Shown here piece after piece: positions 46,701-51,339 of a stretch of DNA of 64,000 nt. A model generated the notes under the pieces. It was not told where the DNA came from. It searched no databases and saw only the letters and a program-made list of their open reading frames with translations. This DNA is from Romanomermis culicivorax. Its lineage: Eukaryota; Nematoda; Enoplea; Mermithida; Mermithidae. Location of the stretch: positions 372,001 through 436,000 of the forward strand of contig CAWUHX010000142.1 of the NCBI GenBank assembly GCA_963922205.1. The letters run 5' to 3'. The translations under genes were made by a program, and so were the position numbers. The stretch's first letter is position 1. Each line of letters begins with the position of its first letter.

Positions 46701-49520
46701 TCTATATCTGTGAGGCAATTAGAACCGGTTTTCTTAATTTTCTCGCTAATAATGAAAAGACTATCTCACATTTTTTCAAAAGCAATATGCTGCAACGATT
46801 TGGTGGAATTTCTATCAGCCGGAACACTGCTACCCCGAATAGTTCTCAATTGATCTTGAACTTTAGACTGTGGTGATCGTAAATTGACTGAATTTTCGGC
46901 CGCGTTTACTGCATCACGCACGTTCGTACCGCTTTCGCTTTGTTTACGTTTCAATAAAGCCTGACGTTTTTCTTCCTCGCGGCGTTTAATTTCTTGTTCG
47001 ATTTGTTGCCAATCGGTATTCTGCTGCTGTAATTGAGCGGCTTTTTGTTTTTCCAACGAGTCTTTGATAATCTTGGATACAGAGAAGATCGAATAATAAT
47101 TTCAGGGCCGTCTTGGTCTAGTGGTTACCGCCTCTGGCTATTTAGTCTCAAGAACCAGGTTCGATTCCTGATGTAACCCGATATTGAATTTCTGGTAGCT
47201 GGCCCAGGTAGACACAGCCCGGGCAGATAATTTGTGTAGGCAGACTTGGAACGCTGCATGTCAGGGTCTACTCAGCTAAGCTAATCTCTTGGCGATGGTG
47301 CGATAAATAAGGAGCTGGCATTCCGTTTAGCTTAGATTAGCCGAACAAATCCAGCTAGTCAAGCAGAAGCCAACCTTCGAAATGTGACCTCCATTATGCG
47401 GAAAAAGCACCCAAAGCACTCTAATATAGGGTGGGCACTTAGATGATAGTATAATCCTGTATATAAAGCCTGTCATTCCGGCTATAGGAAAAATGGGTAA
47501 ATGTAACCGCAAAATTAAAAAAAATGGTGAAATAATAATTTCACTAATCAAACATCTTCCAAGCATATGGACAATACAAAGCTCTTTCTGGCTAGAAAGT
47601 AACGTTATACGCACAGCATCAAAATTCCGTTAGAGGTCAGCCAGGAAAGAGGGTGGGATGGAAATTTTGCTGAGAAAAATCGGTAAAGTACAGCATTCTT
47701 TCAATTCTCATGACGACTGTCTCTTCATTTTTTCTCATTATCCTTCACTTATTGATCAATGATGGTGGGCTGAACCAGCTGAGGGTCGGCAAATATGCCG
47801 ATAAAAATGAAATGCTTTTTTTAATTTGCTCCAGGTCCAGACTCACCAAACCCCTCCATGTGCATTTATGGTCAACATACTGTTTCTTGTTCCTTTTGAT
47901 GCGTAAGCATTCCTTCGTGGAATGATTTGAAGCGTAAATCGCTCTTTTTCCTTTCATTTACCATATCGCGCAAGAATTCTTGAACACTCTGGCAAATTTC
48001 CATAATCATGACCTGAAAATAAAGCTTGAAAGAATTGTATGCATATGCAGTCATTATTTTCATTTCATGTAATCTGCCAATGATGAACTTTATTTCATAA
48101 AGTTATATCGATAGCATTCTACCAAAGCTGCGCAATGTCATAAGTTCTTGCTGGTTAAAGAATTTAAATTTTCAGTTAGGGCCTGACTTTTAAATGTTGG
48201 TAAACCTGTTTTCAGATCGAAAACCGTATGATTTTTTCTGTTTATTTGGATTTTTTGGAGCACCTGTAGAGATATAAACGGGAGATGTATCCCAAATTAC
48301 CTGACCGACGAGACTTTGAGCTAGTAAATCGATGCGTTTAGACAGCAAGGCGACGTGCTTATCGGAAACTTGGCGAGGTTGAGCAAAATTTATACATGGC
48401 GGTCTAAAATCCAAATTTTTCCTTACACTAACTTTTTATATTTTGAGTGCACGACAAAACAACTGGATAATTAGAGGATCATCAACTGAAAATGCTTACT
48501 TTCATTCAAGCCTGTAGCCAGAAATTTTTTTCGGGGGAGAGGCACAAATTTTTTTCACTCAATTTAAGTAAAATTTGCATTTCTGACTTGACTTTTTCTT
48601 AAAGAAAAAAAACCACACCTTTGATTTTCTTAACACTTCACATTTCGGAGGCTCATGGCCCTCCAACTCCCCCTACCTACGGGCCTGCTTTCATTCTCTT
48701 TATTCCAAATGAATTGGATAATTAATGTGAAATTTACATGCGTCAGACGTTTAGTGAAATTTTTTTTACTATATTCAGCGTTTTCTATAATTTGAACGAA
48801 TGTTCGTTCTCGAATTCCAAATTGTTACAAGTAAAGAAGAAAGATTGTTATGCAAGAAAAGGATTGTTCAGTTTCAGCAAATTAAATTTTGTATTGGCCC
48901 AACTGAAGAGTAGCAGAAATATGATGACAGCAAATTCAAAAAGATCAAAATTACTTATGCGGATATTCATTGGTCAGTTTGACGTGGAGATCTATTGAAA
49001 CTTCCCCGGAGTTGGCGCTACTTTCAGTGTTGGATGGATGCAAAGTTATGAAAAATTCTGGCGGCCGCCATACCTGAAAAATGACTGTTTAGAAAGATAA
49101 ATAGCGCCACTAGGTATATGCTCGCATGCAGGCCTGTAGCCAGGAATTTTTTCCGGGGGAGCACACATTTTTTTCACTTAATTTACTGTAAAATTGGCAT
49201 TTCTGACTTGACTTTTTCCTGAAAGAAAAACACCAAAGGTTCCACCTTTGCCTTTTTTAGCACTTGAAACATTTGGAGGCATGGCCCCCAACCCCCTTGC
49301 CTACAGGCCTGCTCGCATCTATGATTTTTTTAATCTATAGCGTCCAGAAAATGATGTATTTTCACCAATTCTTAAGCGTCAAACTCGATTGATTGTTGGA
49401 AGTGCAAACTCCGAAACGGAAACTCACTTTCCAAGCGTCTTTAGTTCTTAAATCTATAAAATCGTCCACGTATAAAGCTTGTAGAACTTGCACTTCATTG
49501 TCTTGTTCTTCTCTATTCAT
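10331..49520 (-). CDS. EIF2AK4: GCN2 (EIF2AK4), eIF-2alpha kinase, nineteen exons over 39 kb
   Basis: GCN2 senses uncharged tRNA and stalled ribosomes and phosphorylates eIF2alpha in the cytosol. Phase-matched exons give about 1654 residues (human 1649). The domains in order are RWD (1-140), charged coiled-coil linker (150-245), pseudokinase (about 255-505), kinase (about 545-1010), HisRS-like domain (about 1055-1530) and C-terminal domain (1535-1654). Visible kinase features are [25 protein letters not shown] and the activation loop [13 protein letters not shown], which keeps both threonines phosphorylated in vertebrates. The pseudokinase has LHKEIDLD where an active kinase has HRDLKPxN. The HisRS-like part retains TPLLLPKN and GGRYD. 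The start is the ATG 6 nt after a splice acceptor; it could be slightly further upstream. Introns up to 9 kb are full of transposons. The pseudokinase N lobe is shorter than in human by about 40 residues, so a small exon may be missing between 31386 and 37473. Confidence 0.94.
10740..11260. repeat. A/G-rich strand-asymmetric tract in GCN2 intron 18
   Basis: The plus strand is dominated by A with G, with few T runs, over about 500 bp; this opens an 80-codon lysine-rich frame on the plus strand (10908-11150) that I regard as compositional. Similar tracts lie at 45090-45310 and 57660-58040. Confidence 0.45.
11343..11592 (-). CDS. EIF2AK4: GCN2 exon 18 (anticodon-binding-like region)
   Basis: Reads [20 protein letters not shown], then [16 protein letters not shown], matching human EYCRHHEITYVALVSDKEG and VKSFEKERQTEKRV. 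Donor GTGAAG, phase 1. Confidence 0.92.
11678..11993 (-). CDS. EIF2AK4: GCN2 exon 17 (HisRS-like GGRYD motif)
   Basis: Contains [13 protein letters not shown], the conserved HisRS/GCN2 motif, then [14 protein letters not shown] and an anticodon-binding-like strand YDVLICSVG. Donor GTTAGT, phase 0. Confidence 0.94.
12189..12598 (-). CDS. EIF2AK4: GCN2 exon 16 (HisRS-like insertion)
   Basis: Reads [20 protein letters not shown] and, after a variable helical stretch, [20 protein letters not shown] (human QQHNGIIFQFVAFIKRR). Donor GTAAGG, phase 2. Confidence 0.92.
13190..13360 (-). mobile_element. Fragment of hAT-like MITE family B
   Basis: GGCTAGCCGTGTGGCCGACG and the following words up to CAATCACATGTATG match the minus orientation of family B (20530-20951, which has CATATGGCTAGCC and CATACATGTAATTG). 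Only one end is recognisable. It lies just downstream of GCN2 exon 15. Confidence 0.5.
13493..13695 (-). CDS. EIF2AK4: GCN2 exon 15 (HisRS-like domain)
   Basis: Reads [20 protein letters not shown], then [20 protein letters not shown], matching human FHPKELLECAFD and EFPALQERNYSIYLNHT. Acceptor CTTTATAG, donor GTAAGT, phase 1 to 0. Confidence 0.94.
13970..16815. mobile_element. 2.8-kb long inverted repeat (foldback element, family H)
   Basis: The left arm (about 13970-15190) and right arm (about 15680-16815) match in inverted orientation over most of their length. Examples are CTGTAGGATTTATGAGT at 14133 against its inverse near 16640, and CATAAATCGTCTGCTTCAGC at about 15147 against its inverse near 15710. 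Outer ends are TAGCAACAAGACGAAAG and its inverse near 16780. The left arm carries an extra insertion, 14515-14775, absent from the right arm. No protein is visible. Located in the 6.5-kb GCN2 intron 14. Confidence 0.75.
14515..14775 (-). mobile_element. Family M element nested in the left arm of the 13970 inverted repeat
   Basis: It ends in TTGCATGTCAGGG and contains CCTCCTACCTGAGACCC and GATGAAAATTCC, shared in order with 43050-43240 and more loosely with 34411-34835 and 38458-38720. Its absence from the other palindrome arm marks it as a later insertion. Confidence 0.6.
16950..17170 (-). pseudogene. Degenerate copy of a coiled-coil ORF (duplicate of 19272-19463)
   Basis: The sequence aligns to 19285-19470 (shared TTTTTTCGTTTCAGTA and the following words), but the minus-strand frame is broken. 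See the intact copy. The pair and the flanking family L segments suggest a local duplication inside GCN2 intron 14. Confidence 0.45.
18110..18440 (+). repeat. Dispersed repeat family L, copy 1
   Basis: Aligns with 19790-20110 in the same orientation and with 41560-41790 inverted. Shared words include TTAAATATTAATAATTAGAG, ATTAATTGAGTAATGG and CAAATCCAGAT. Function unknown. Confidence 0.55.
18687..18790 (-). mobile_element. Fragment of MITE family B
   Basis: ATGTGGCTAGTCAAATGACC followed by CGACGATTTTTTGCGGG and CCCCCAATTACACG match the terminal part of family B in minus orientation. The far end is missing. Confidence 0.5.
19272..19463 (-). CDS. Short coiled-coil ORF of unknown origin in GCN2 intron 14
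   Basis: A 63-codon minus-strand frame reads [20 protein letters not shown], then [20 protein letters not shown] and ends EIKLF. It is strongly charged with heptad-like leucines, so a coiled coil is likely. I cannot assign a family. A diverged duplicate lies at 16950-17170. It may be an exon remnant or part of an old transposon; there is no sign that it belongs to GCN2. Confidence 0.25.
   Translation of the reverse strand: MEHKMFLKEIHLTWEKNLRHLRNRGKNRDSRYKEAVEELKQSCLKENEQLLKRKNAQTEIKLF
19790..20110 (+). repeat. Dispersed repeat family L, copy 2
   Basis: Matches 18110-18440: CAGCAGAAAAGTTGAA, GTTAATTAAATAATTG and AATTCAGATAAATAATAATA occur in the same order. Lies just 3' of GCN2 exon 14 on the minus strand. 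Confidence 0.5.
20192..20453 (-). CDS. EIF2AK4: GCN2 exon 14 (HisRS-like domain start)
   Basis: Reads [20 protein letters not shown], then [15 protein letters not shown] and LKRYCIG, the HisRS-like motifs that bind tRNA. Acceptor TTTTTATCAG, donor GTAAGA, phase 1. Confidence 0.94.
20530..20951 (+). mobile_element. hAT-like MITE family B, full copy with 8-bp target duplication
   Basis: Perfect 11-bp terminal inverted repeats CATACATGTAA and TTACATGTATG, flanked by GTTTATTT at 20522-20529 and 20952-20959. The interior holds C-homopolymers, CATATGGCTAGCC and, near the centre, the hairpin GGCGCTTCGCGCC. The 8-bp duplication suggests hAT superfamily mobilisation. In GCN2 intron 13, directly upstream of exon 14. 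Confidence 0.85.
21057..21452 (-). CDS. EIF2AK4: GCN2 exon 13 (kinase C lobe)
   Basis: Reads [20 protein letters not shown], then [19 protein letters not shown], matching human VDLFSLGIIFFEM and AKRPTATELLKSELLPP. It closes the kinase domain and reaches the linker [10 protein letters not shown]. Acceptor TTTTTAG, donor GTAAGT, phase 0. Confidence 0.95.
21583..21846 (-). CDS. EIF2AK4: GCN2 exon 12 (catalytic and activation loops)
   Basis: Begins [15 protein letters not shown] with catalytic Asp and Asn, then KIGDFGLA. The activation segment ends [14 protein letters not shown], preserving the two regulatory threonines. Acceptor CGTATGCAG, donor GTACGT, phase 0. Confidence 0.95.
22200..22466 (-). 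CDS. EIF2AK4: GCN2 exon 11 (end of insert, hinge, alphaE)
   Basis: Contains [18 protein letters not shown], the hinge and alphaD region that is hallmark GCN2 sequence, and [17 protein letters not shown] before the catalytic loop. Donor GTAAGG, phase 0. The 5' boundary is uncertain: the best acceptor by position (CTTGTAG at about 22477) breaks the frame, while GATGAG at 22466 keeps it. Confidence 0.88.
22560..22853 (-). CDS. EIF2AK4: GCN2 exon 10 (acidic kinase insert)
   Basis: Acceptor TTTTTTTCAG. Contains [12 protein letters not shown], matching human APPPILSSSVEWS, then an acidic, serine-rich stretch and [12 protein letters not shown] (human ESDIIFDNEDEN). I end it at donor GTAGAA, phase 0. 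The frame stays open through the following 93 bases into exon 11, so retention is possible. Confidence 0.87.
23265..26056. mobile_element. 2.8-kb long inverted repeat, family G (GGGCCCGGTTTCACCA ends)
   Basis: The left end GGGCCCGGTTTCACCACAAC, then TTACGAGTCTTACGAG, is mirrored at 25960-26056. Further matched pairs are GGTAACAA-type blocks near 23920 and 25430, and TTTACAAGAATTGAGAAAAT-type blocks near 23650 and 25710. The centre (24500-25060) repeats the phrase GGCCGTTTCACCA with CTACGAGT several times. A 24190-24330 stretch in the left arm lacks a partner. In GCN2 intron 9. The terminal word GGGCCCGGTTTCA is shared with the element at 6493. Confidence 0.78.
27177..27231. repeat. Short perfect inverted repeat
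   Basis: GTAAAATGTGTATGTGAAC and its exact inverse are separated by about 14 bp, giving a strong potential hairpin at the left margin of the hAT remnant. Confidence 0.7.
27266..28640 (+). pseudogene. Degenerate hAT-superfamily transposase
   Basis: Plus-strand pieces appear in family order. First comes a region with [19 protein letters not shown] (the hAT LLxPFxxAT-like helix). Next is [20 protein letters not shown], which matches the typical hAT ALATLLDPRFK motif. Last is [12 protein letters not shown], stop, SF, stop, [15 protein letters not shown], the C-terminal dimerisation segment (APxSSxxSERxFSxAGxxxxxxRxxL in active members). Several in-frame stops and frame changes show it is dead. 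A possible intron ends near 28068. No N-terminal BED finger was seen. Confidence 0.75.
27850..28100 (+). repeat. hAT-internal repeat, copy 1 of 3
   Basis: TATAAAATGCTTCCGAATAG to AGAAGCATTTCAAGAAAAA is repeated, diverged, at 58480-58720 and 59865-60110, in each case without the rest of the transposase. It spans coding FYKMLPN and the following probable intron. Confidence 0.6.
28806..28920. repeat. Probable hAT 3' terminal region with CATCGGCCGATG words
   Basis: Clustered CATCGGCCGATG words end in CCATCGGTCCATCACTA; the inverse TAGTGATGGACCGATGG resembles known animal hAT termini. The partner end to the left of the transposase was not found, so the hAT copy looks 5'-truncated. Confidence 0.5.
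29191..30131. other. GCN2 intron 9 sequence without recognised features
   Basis: No gene is supported. A GGCGCGAAGCGCC hairpin lies at 29516-29528 inside a region with no terminal repeats I can identify. Confidence 0.4.
30132..30535 (-). CDS. EIF2AK4: GCN2 exon 9 (kinase N lobe)
   Basis: After a short acidic linker the kinase domain opens with [18 protein letters not shown], then YAIKRI with the ATP-binding lysine, the alphaC segment [20 protein letters not shown] and RYYNSWIER. It runs into the kinase insert (KKSSSADK) and ends at donor GTAAAA, phase 0. Confidence 0.95.
30620..30853 (-). CDS. EIF2AK4: GCN2 exon 8 (pseudokinase C lobe)
   Basis: Reads [18 protein letters not shown], then [20 protein letters not shown] and [10 protein letters not shown], matching the vertebrate segment GDVWRLGLLLLSLSQGQ to LLKHSFI. 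Acceptor TTTTTTTGCAG, strong donor GTAAGTG, phase 1 at both ends. Confidence 0.93.
30968..31385 (-). CDS. EIF2AK4: GCN2 exon 7 (pseudokinase domain)
   Basis: Acceptor TCTTTTCACAG, then [21 protein letters not shown] degenerate catalytic loop [17 protein letters not shown] lacks the HRD aspartate and the loop lysine, and LSDFS replaces DFG, as expected for the regulatory pseudokinase. Ends at RNFYG, donor GTACGA, phase 1. Confidence 0.93.
32073..32139 (-). repeat. tRNA-like segment in left palindrome arm
   Basis: The minus strand reads GACGGCCCAGTGGTTACAGC, a near match to a tRNA A box; the B-box-like part (AAAGTTCAAGGATCAAACCC) is weaker. The diverged right-arm equivalent is 32806-32870. It suggests a tRNA-derived module, not a working tRNA gene. 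Confidence 0.45.
32161..32409 (-). pseudogene. Retroelement GIY-YIG-like C-terminal fragment, left arm
   Basis: Reads [36 protein letters not shown] and [16 protein letters not shown], the pattern seen at the endonuclease tail of reverse-transcribing elements (AEH, HES, KRKIRE). No reverse transcriptase domain lies nearby, so it is a 5'-truncated remnant. Confidence 0.55.
32523..32774 (+). pseudogene. Retroelement GIY-YIG-like C-terminal fragment, right arm
   Basis: Inverted partner of 32161-32409: [33 protein letters not shown] and [16 protein letters not shown]. The two differ at many sites, so they are not a recent perfect palindrome. Confidence 0.55.
33046..33915. other. GCN2 intron 6 sequence, unassigned
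   Basis: A plus-strand open frame at 33336-33626 (containing [18 protein letters not shown]) has no recognised domain. No inverted repeats were seen. Probably an old repeat. Confidence 0.35.
33916..34835. mobile_element. Family M foldback element with nested family B copy
   Basis: The ends CAGACATGCACGG and CCGTGCATGTCTG are inverted. The right part is itself an imperfect palindrome (AAAATCATCAAAAAAGCTG near 34475 against AGCTTTTTTGATGATTTTTG near 34695). A full family B MITE sits at 33985-34410. The solo forms at 14515, 38458 and 43050 are about 190-260 bp. Confidence 0.65.
33985..34410 (-). mobile_element. hAT-like MITE family B, minus orientation, nested
   Basis: The ends CACACATGTAA and TTACATGCATG, CCATATGGCTAGCC and the hairpin GGCGCGAAGCGCC (34170-34182) match the copy at 20530 in inverse. 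Flanks GGAGGTGG and GGGGTTGG agree in 6 of 8, consistent with a decayed 8-bp target duplication. Confidence 0.75.
35866..36780 (+). mobile_element. Family D element (about 0.9 kb), copy 1
   Basis: Aligns over almost its whole length with 53066-53967: AAATCGTGCTTT, TTTTAGCATGTCTACCTTCA, GAAAGATCAATACGTCAAGT and AACGTAAAATCAATTCAAAA recur in order. The ends approximate CACTGTTTTTTCC and GGAAAAAACAGTG. It contains hairpins of the GGCGC type at 35999-36011 and 36499-36510. No ORF. Confidence 0.65.
36781..37473. other. GCN2 intron 6 sequence without recognised features
   Basis: Nothing gene-like was found; I looked here for a missing pseudokinase exon on the minus strand and found none. Confidence 0.4.
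37474..37600 (-). CDS. EIF2AK4: Probable GCN2 exon 6 (start of pseudokinase N lobe)
   Basis: Acceptor TTTTGTTCCAG; the first base completes the phase-2 codon from exon 5 and the reading frame then gives [20 protein letters not shown] followed by ISGFRG. This resembles human SPGSCEILYFN and LMVHKGKCIG. The frame continues to FLIIY (human FVLLYEW) and the donor GTAAAT, phase 0. The exon is isolated, 9.2 kb from exon 5 and 6.1 kb from exon 7, so the call rests on phase, order and moderate similarity. Confidence 0.6.
37601..38457. other. GCN2 intron 5 sequence without recognised features
   Basis: AT-rich intron sequence lacking inverted ends, tandem repeats or coding signals that I can recognise. 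Confidence 0.4.
38458..38720. mobile_element. Family M solo copy
   Basis: GACATTCACAGCAAGAATTT and CCAGGAGGGAGTGTCC correspond to CAGACATGCACGGCAAGAAT and the following part of 33916. Further in, AAAAAAGTTCACAGGGGCGT and GGCTCTCAGGTAAG match the family interior. Confidence 0.5.
39410..41280 (+). repeat. Dispersed repeat family K, copy 1, split by an insertion
   Basis: Aligns with 50160-51240 and partly with 63665-64000: ATGACTCCTAGG, ACACGCTGTGGAATGTATAT, GATCGGCCAAAAA-type words, AAATGCAGCTTCTG and CTGAAATGCAC appear in order. The element at 40077-40958 interrupts it. The tail 41222-41280 provides an unoccupied version of the family B insertion site at 50913. Function unknown; no ORF. Confidence 0.6.
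40077..40958. mobile_element. TIR element with GC-rich ends inserted in family K
   Basis: The left end CCCTGTCATACTTCACCGCG faces the inverse of GGTGTCATACTTCGCCGCG at the right end. Both ends contain dense GGCGCCG and CGCGGTACCGCG words in an otherwise AT-rich context. A family K copy without it at 50690 confirms insertion. Confidence 0.65.
41560..41790 (-). repeat. Dispersed repeat family L, inverted copy
   Basis: The minus strand carries AACCATTAAATATTAATAGT, ATTGAGTAATGGCAAGAACC and CAAATCCAGATTATAAG, matching 18110-18440. It contains the hairpin GGCGCTTTGCGCC at 41628-41640, which the copies at 18110 and 19790 lack. A weaker match lies at 49660-49765, also with the hairpin. Confidence 0.5.
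42143..42317 (-). mobile_element. hAT-like MITE family A, minus orientation
   Basis: The ends CAGGCCTTTAGGCAGG and GGCTACAGGCTTG mirror the copies at 4846, 48507 and 49129. A C-homopolymer and AATGCCAATTTCA occur inside. The flanks AATAATAA and AATATAGT match only in part. Confidence 0.65.
42881..42913. repeat. Short perfect hairpin
   Basis: GGATGTTGTATG and its inverse are separated by only a few bases. The surroundings, 42830-43050, are unassigned. Confidence 0.5.
43050..43240. mobile_element. Family M solo copy
   Basis: AGACATGCACACTAAGGG to TTGCTATGCATGTCT, with CCTCCTACCTGAGACCC inside, shared with 14515-14775. Confidence 0.55.
44079..44563. mobile_element. About 485-bp TIR element with GC-rich ends
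   Basis: CATGCTATACTCCGCTGG at the left faces the inverse of CCCTGCTATACATCGCCGG at the right. Inner GCCGGCGCCGG words echo the element at 40077, whose ends (CCCTGTCATAC) are also similar, so the two may belong to one superfamily. In GCN2 intron 5. Confidence 0.55.
44930..45310. repeat. Pyrimidine tract followed by purine tract
   Basis: 44930-45010 is almost all T and C on the plus strand, and 45105-45305 almost all A and G, giving long phenylalanine-rich minus-strand frames that are compositional. The two could pair as a loose foldback. In GCN2 intron 5. Confidence 0.45.
45320..46769. other. GCN2 intron 5 sequence, unassigned
   Basis: A 105-codon plus-strand frame (45447-45764) has no recognisable domain. 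No terminal repeats were found. Confidence 0.35.
46770..47071 (-). CDS. EIF2AK4: GCN2 exon 5 (charged coiled-coil linker)
   Basis: Starts [17 protein letters not shown] and continues [20 protein letters not shown], the highly charged linker that follows RWD in GCN2. The second half is serine/asparagine-rich and low in conservation. Donor GTGAGA in phase 2. A SINE lies 33 bp upstream of its acceptor. Confidence 0.85.
47104..47330 (+). mobile_element. tRNA-derived SINE
   Basis: The head has a textbook A box (TTGGTCTAGTGGTTACC) and a perfect B box (GGTTCGATTCC) at tRNA-like spacing. The outer stem does not pair (GGGCCGT against ATGTAACCC), so this is a pol III SINE head, not a tRNA gene. The body continues through GTAGACACAGCCC and CTTGGCGATGGTGCG. 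It is antisense to GCN2 and ends 33 bp upstream of the exon 5 acceptor. Confidence 0.7.
47881..48012 (-). CDS. EIF2AK4: GCN2 exon 4 (end of RWD, start of linker)
   Basis: Reads [16 protein letters not shown] and then [16 protein letters not shown], matching human IFELAYHVQSFLSE and KSFHEEMLERRAQEEQ. Acceptor TTATTTTCAG, strong donor GTATGT, phase 0 on both sides. Confidence 0.91.
48301..48403 (-). CDS. EIF2AK4: GCN2 exon 3 (RWD C-terminal helices)
   Basis: Reads [20 protein letters not shown] and [12 protein letters not shown], corresponding to human PEIELKNAKGLSNESVNLL and onward. Donor GTAATT in phase 0. Confidence 0.9.
48507..48689 (+). mobile_element. hAT-like MITE family A with perfect 8-bp target duplication
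   Basis: 183 bp, CAAGCCTGTAGCC to CTACGGGCCTG, flanked by CTTTCATT at 48499-48506 and 48690-48697. In GCN2 intron 2. Confidence 0.85.
48955..49073 (-). CDS. EIF2AK4: GCN2 exon 2 (RWD central strands)
   Basis: This exon has no ATG of its own. Acceptor TTTTTCAG, then [18 protein letters not shown] and [16 protein letters not shown], which is the RWD core ending in the YP motif (human PPEINLVLYP and KCPPTYP). Donor GTAATT; phases are 0 at the start and 2 at the end, matching both neighbours. Confidence 0.88.
49129..49311 (+). mobile_element. hAT-like MITE family A, second copy in adjacent intron
   Basis: Also exactly 183 bp, CAGGCCTGTAGCC to CTACAGGCCTG, flanked by CTCGCATG (49121-49128) and CTCGCATC (49312-49319), 7 of 8 identical. 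In GCN2 intron 1, less than 450 bp from the previous copy. Confidence 0.85.
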
Positions 49521-49526
49521 TTGCCT
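49428..49526 (-). CDS. EIF2AK4: GCN2 exon 1 (start codon, RWD N terminus)
   Basis: Acceptor TGTATTTTCAG, then AGGCAAATG. The ATG at 49518-49520 opens [20 protein letters not shown], matching the first RWD helix (HELQALEAIYGADF in human). Donor GTGAGT in phase 0. Bases 49521-49526 are 5' UTR or the tail of an unseen upstream exon. Confidence 0.88.
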
Positions 49527-50159
49527 CTGAAAATACAACGGTATATAAGCAAGAAAGTCAGATTTTTCTTCGAAAAATAAAGGTTGCATTTATACTAACT
49601 TTTCATTACTCTCAATATGAGAATCAATGATATACGTAAAGTGCAAATTTCATAAGATCGAAAGCTCAATATTTTCCAGCGCTTTGTGCCGGATCATTAT
49701 TGATCTTGCATTTTTAAAGTTCTATTTTGTCTCTATTAATATTTCAGGTCTTTTCAAGAGTTGTTAAGCATTTAAACTTTTTCGCTTATCTTGTTCTTAT
49801 TTCTGCACTAGGTGAATATGATAGTTATAGGCTAATTGAAATGTGGCACTTTCCCTACTTTTCTACTGAGGGACATCAAAAACAAACACTGCGAAACCTT
49901 ATTTTTCAATTTTTTTCTATTTTCAGACGATTAGGTTTTGAGGCACTCGGGGAGTTTAGGTGGAACAAAATTTTTGCTCAAAATTTCCCAGGATTTGCTT
50001 ATGCCTGACTGTAGCTAATTACGAATATGCCTATAATCTTCCACGCTATCAAATATGTGAACCAGAAAGTCTGCATTACTATCAATCTGCAGTGTTTCTG
50101 CGAATCCAAAATTTGCAAACTTCCGACAAAAACGATGATGCTGATTGCGATACAACATT

Positions 50160-51240
50160 AAATAGGATGTCACACGACAATTTTGTTCTTTCGAATTTGA
50201 ATATGTTCAGAACTTTATTTGCAACCAGTGTTTTTTTTGTGCGAGCCTCTTTTCACTTGTAAAGATCGGCCAAAAAAATTTTGGTACGAGAAAAATTATT
50301 TTTGTACGCAAAAAACACGATTTTTCGTGTATTTTCGTACAGACTTTCTTCCAAATAGCACTTGAGTGCATGTCTATCATAAATAGCACAAAAGTACATG
50401 GTATTAAAAAATGCAGCTTCTGCTCTTATTCCTCCTGTTGTGTTCAATCTTTCCGGCGCATAGGGCCAAAAATCTTTTTAGATTCTAACATTTTATAACG
50501 CTAAAAAATAAATTAATGGATAACTGACTTAACAAACATAATGTTCAAATTTCGTGTTCGAAAAACATATCATTTTAGAAATTAAAAAAATATACTGATA
50601 CTTTTTCGAAGAAAAAAAAAGTTAGACTCAATATTTCTAGAAATCACTTCCATGGTGCTTATGAATTCAACGAACTCAACTTCGTGTTAAAAATTATACA
50701 TAGTTACGAAATGGTTGAAAAAATTGAGATTTAGAATTCTGAAATGCACCTAATCCCTCACATTTCTTCCCTTTTTCGAAACAATTTTCCACCAATGTAA
50801 ATTTGTGAAAAAACAGTGGATACACTTATCGGAAGAAATGTGAACAAAATACAGCGCGAAGCGTAGAAAAATTTTAGGGCGCTTTCTGATTTTAAAGGCT
50901 GTGGAACACTTAATTTAAATTATACATGTAATTGGGGGAAGTGCAATAGGAACCCTCACCCCAGAAATCGTCGGCCATATAGCTAGCCATTGGGCGACCC
51001 CGTCCCCAAGATTTTCCAACAGTTTTTTAGACAAATATTACTATTTTTGAATCGTTTCTCCGACTTTATTGATGAAAAAACCCAATTTTTTTCTTCAGAA
51101 CCTCTCCCCCTAAAATTTTGGGAATCAGAGACCCTCGGCCCCAAAAAAGTCGCCCGAACCCCCCAGACCTCAGGGCCCCGTTACATGTATGATTTAAATC
51201 TAAGATTGAATGAAAATAACCATAATTCTAAGTCTCTAAA
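50160..51240 (+). repeat. Dispersed repeat family K, copy 2, interrupted by family B
   Basis: Same order of words as 39410-41280: GATCGGCCAAAAAAATTTTG, AAATGCAGCTTCTGCTCTTA, TTCTGAAATGCAC and GAACACTTAATTTAAAT. It resumes after the MITE with ATTTAAATCTAAGATTG. No ORF. Confidence 0.6.
50921..51191 (+). mobile_element. hAT-like MITE family B, internally deleted, perfect 8-bp duplication
   Basis: TATACATGTAATTGGGGG to TTACATGTATG, flanked by ATTTAAAT at 50913-50920 and 51192-51199. About 150 bp shorter than the copy at 20530; the central hairpin region is missing. Confidence 0.85.
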
Positions 51241-51339
51241 ATGACTAAAAAAGTCTGGCTTGGAATTGGATAGACACCAGTAATTGTCTAGAAGATCGAC
51301 TGATGTGGAAAGTTCCGAGCGATTTGGATAAAAACATAG

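Noticed and set aside
47104-47178. Possible functional tRNA gene.
   Set aside because: A and B boxes are good, but the acceptor stem does not pair and the anticodon arm is poor; a longer SINE-like body follows.
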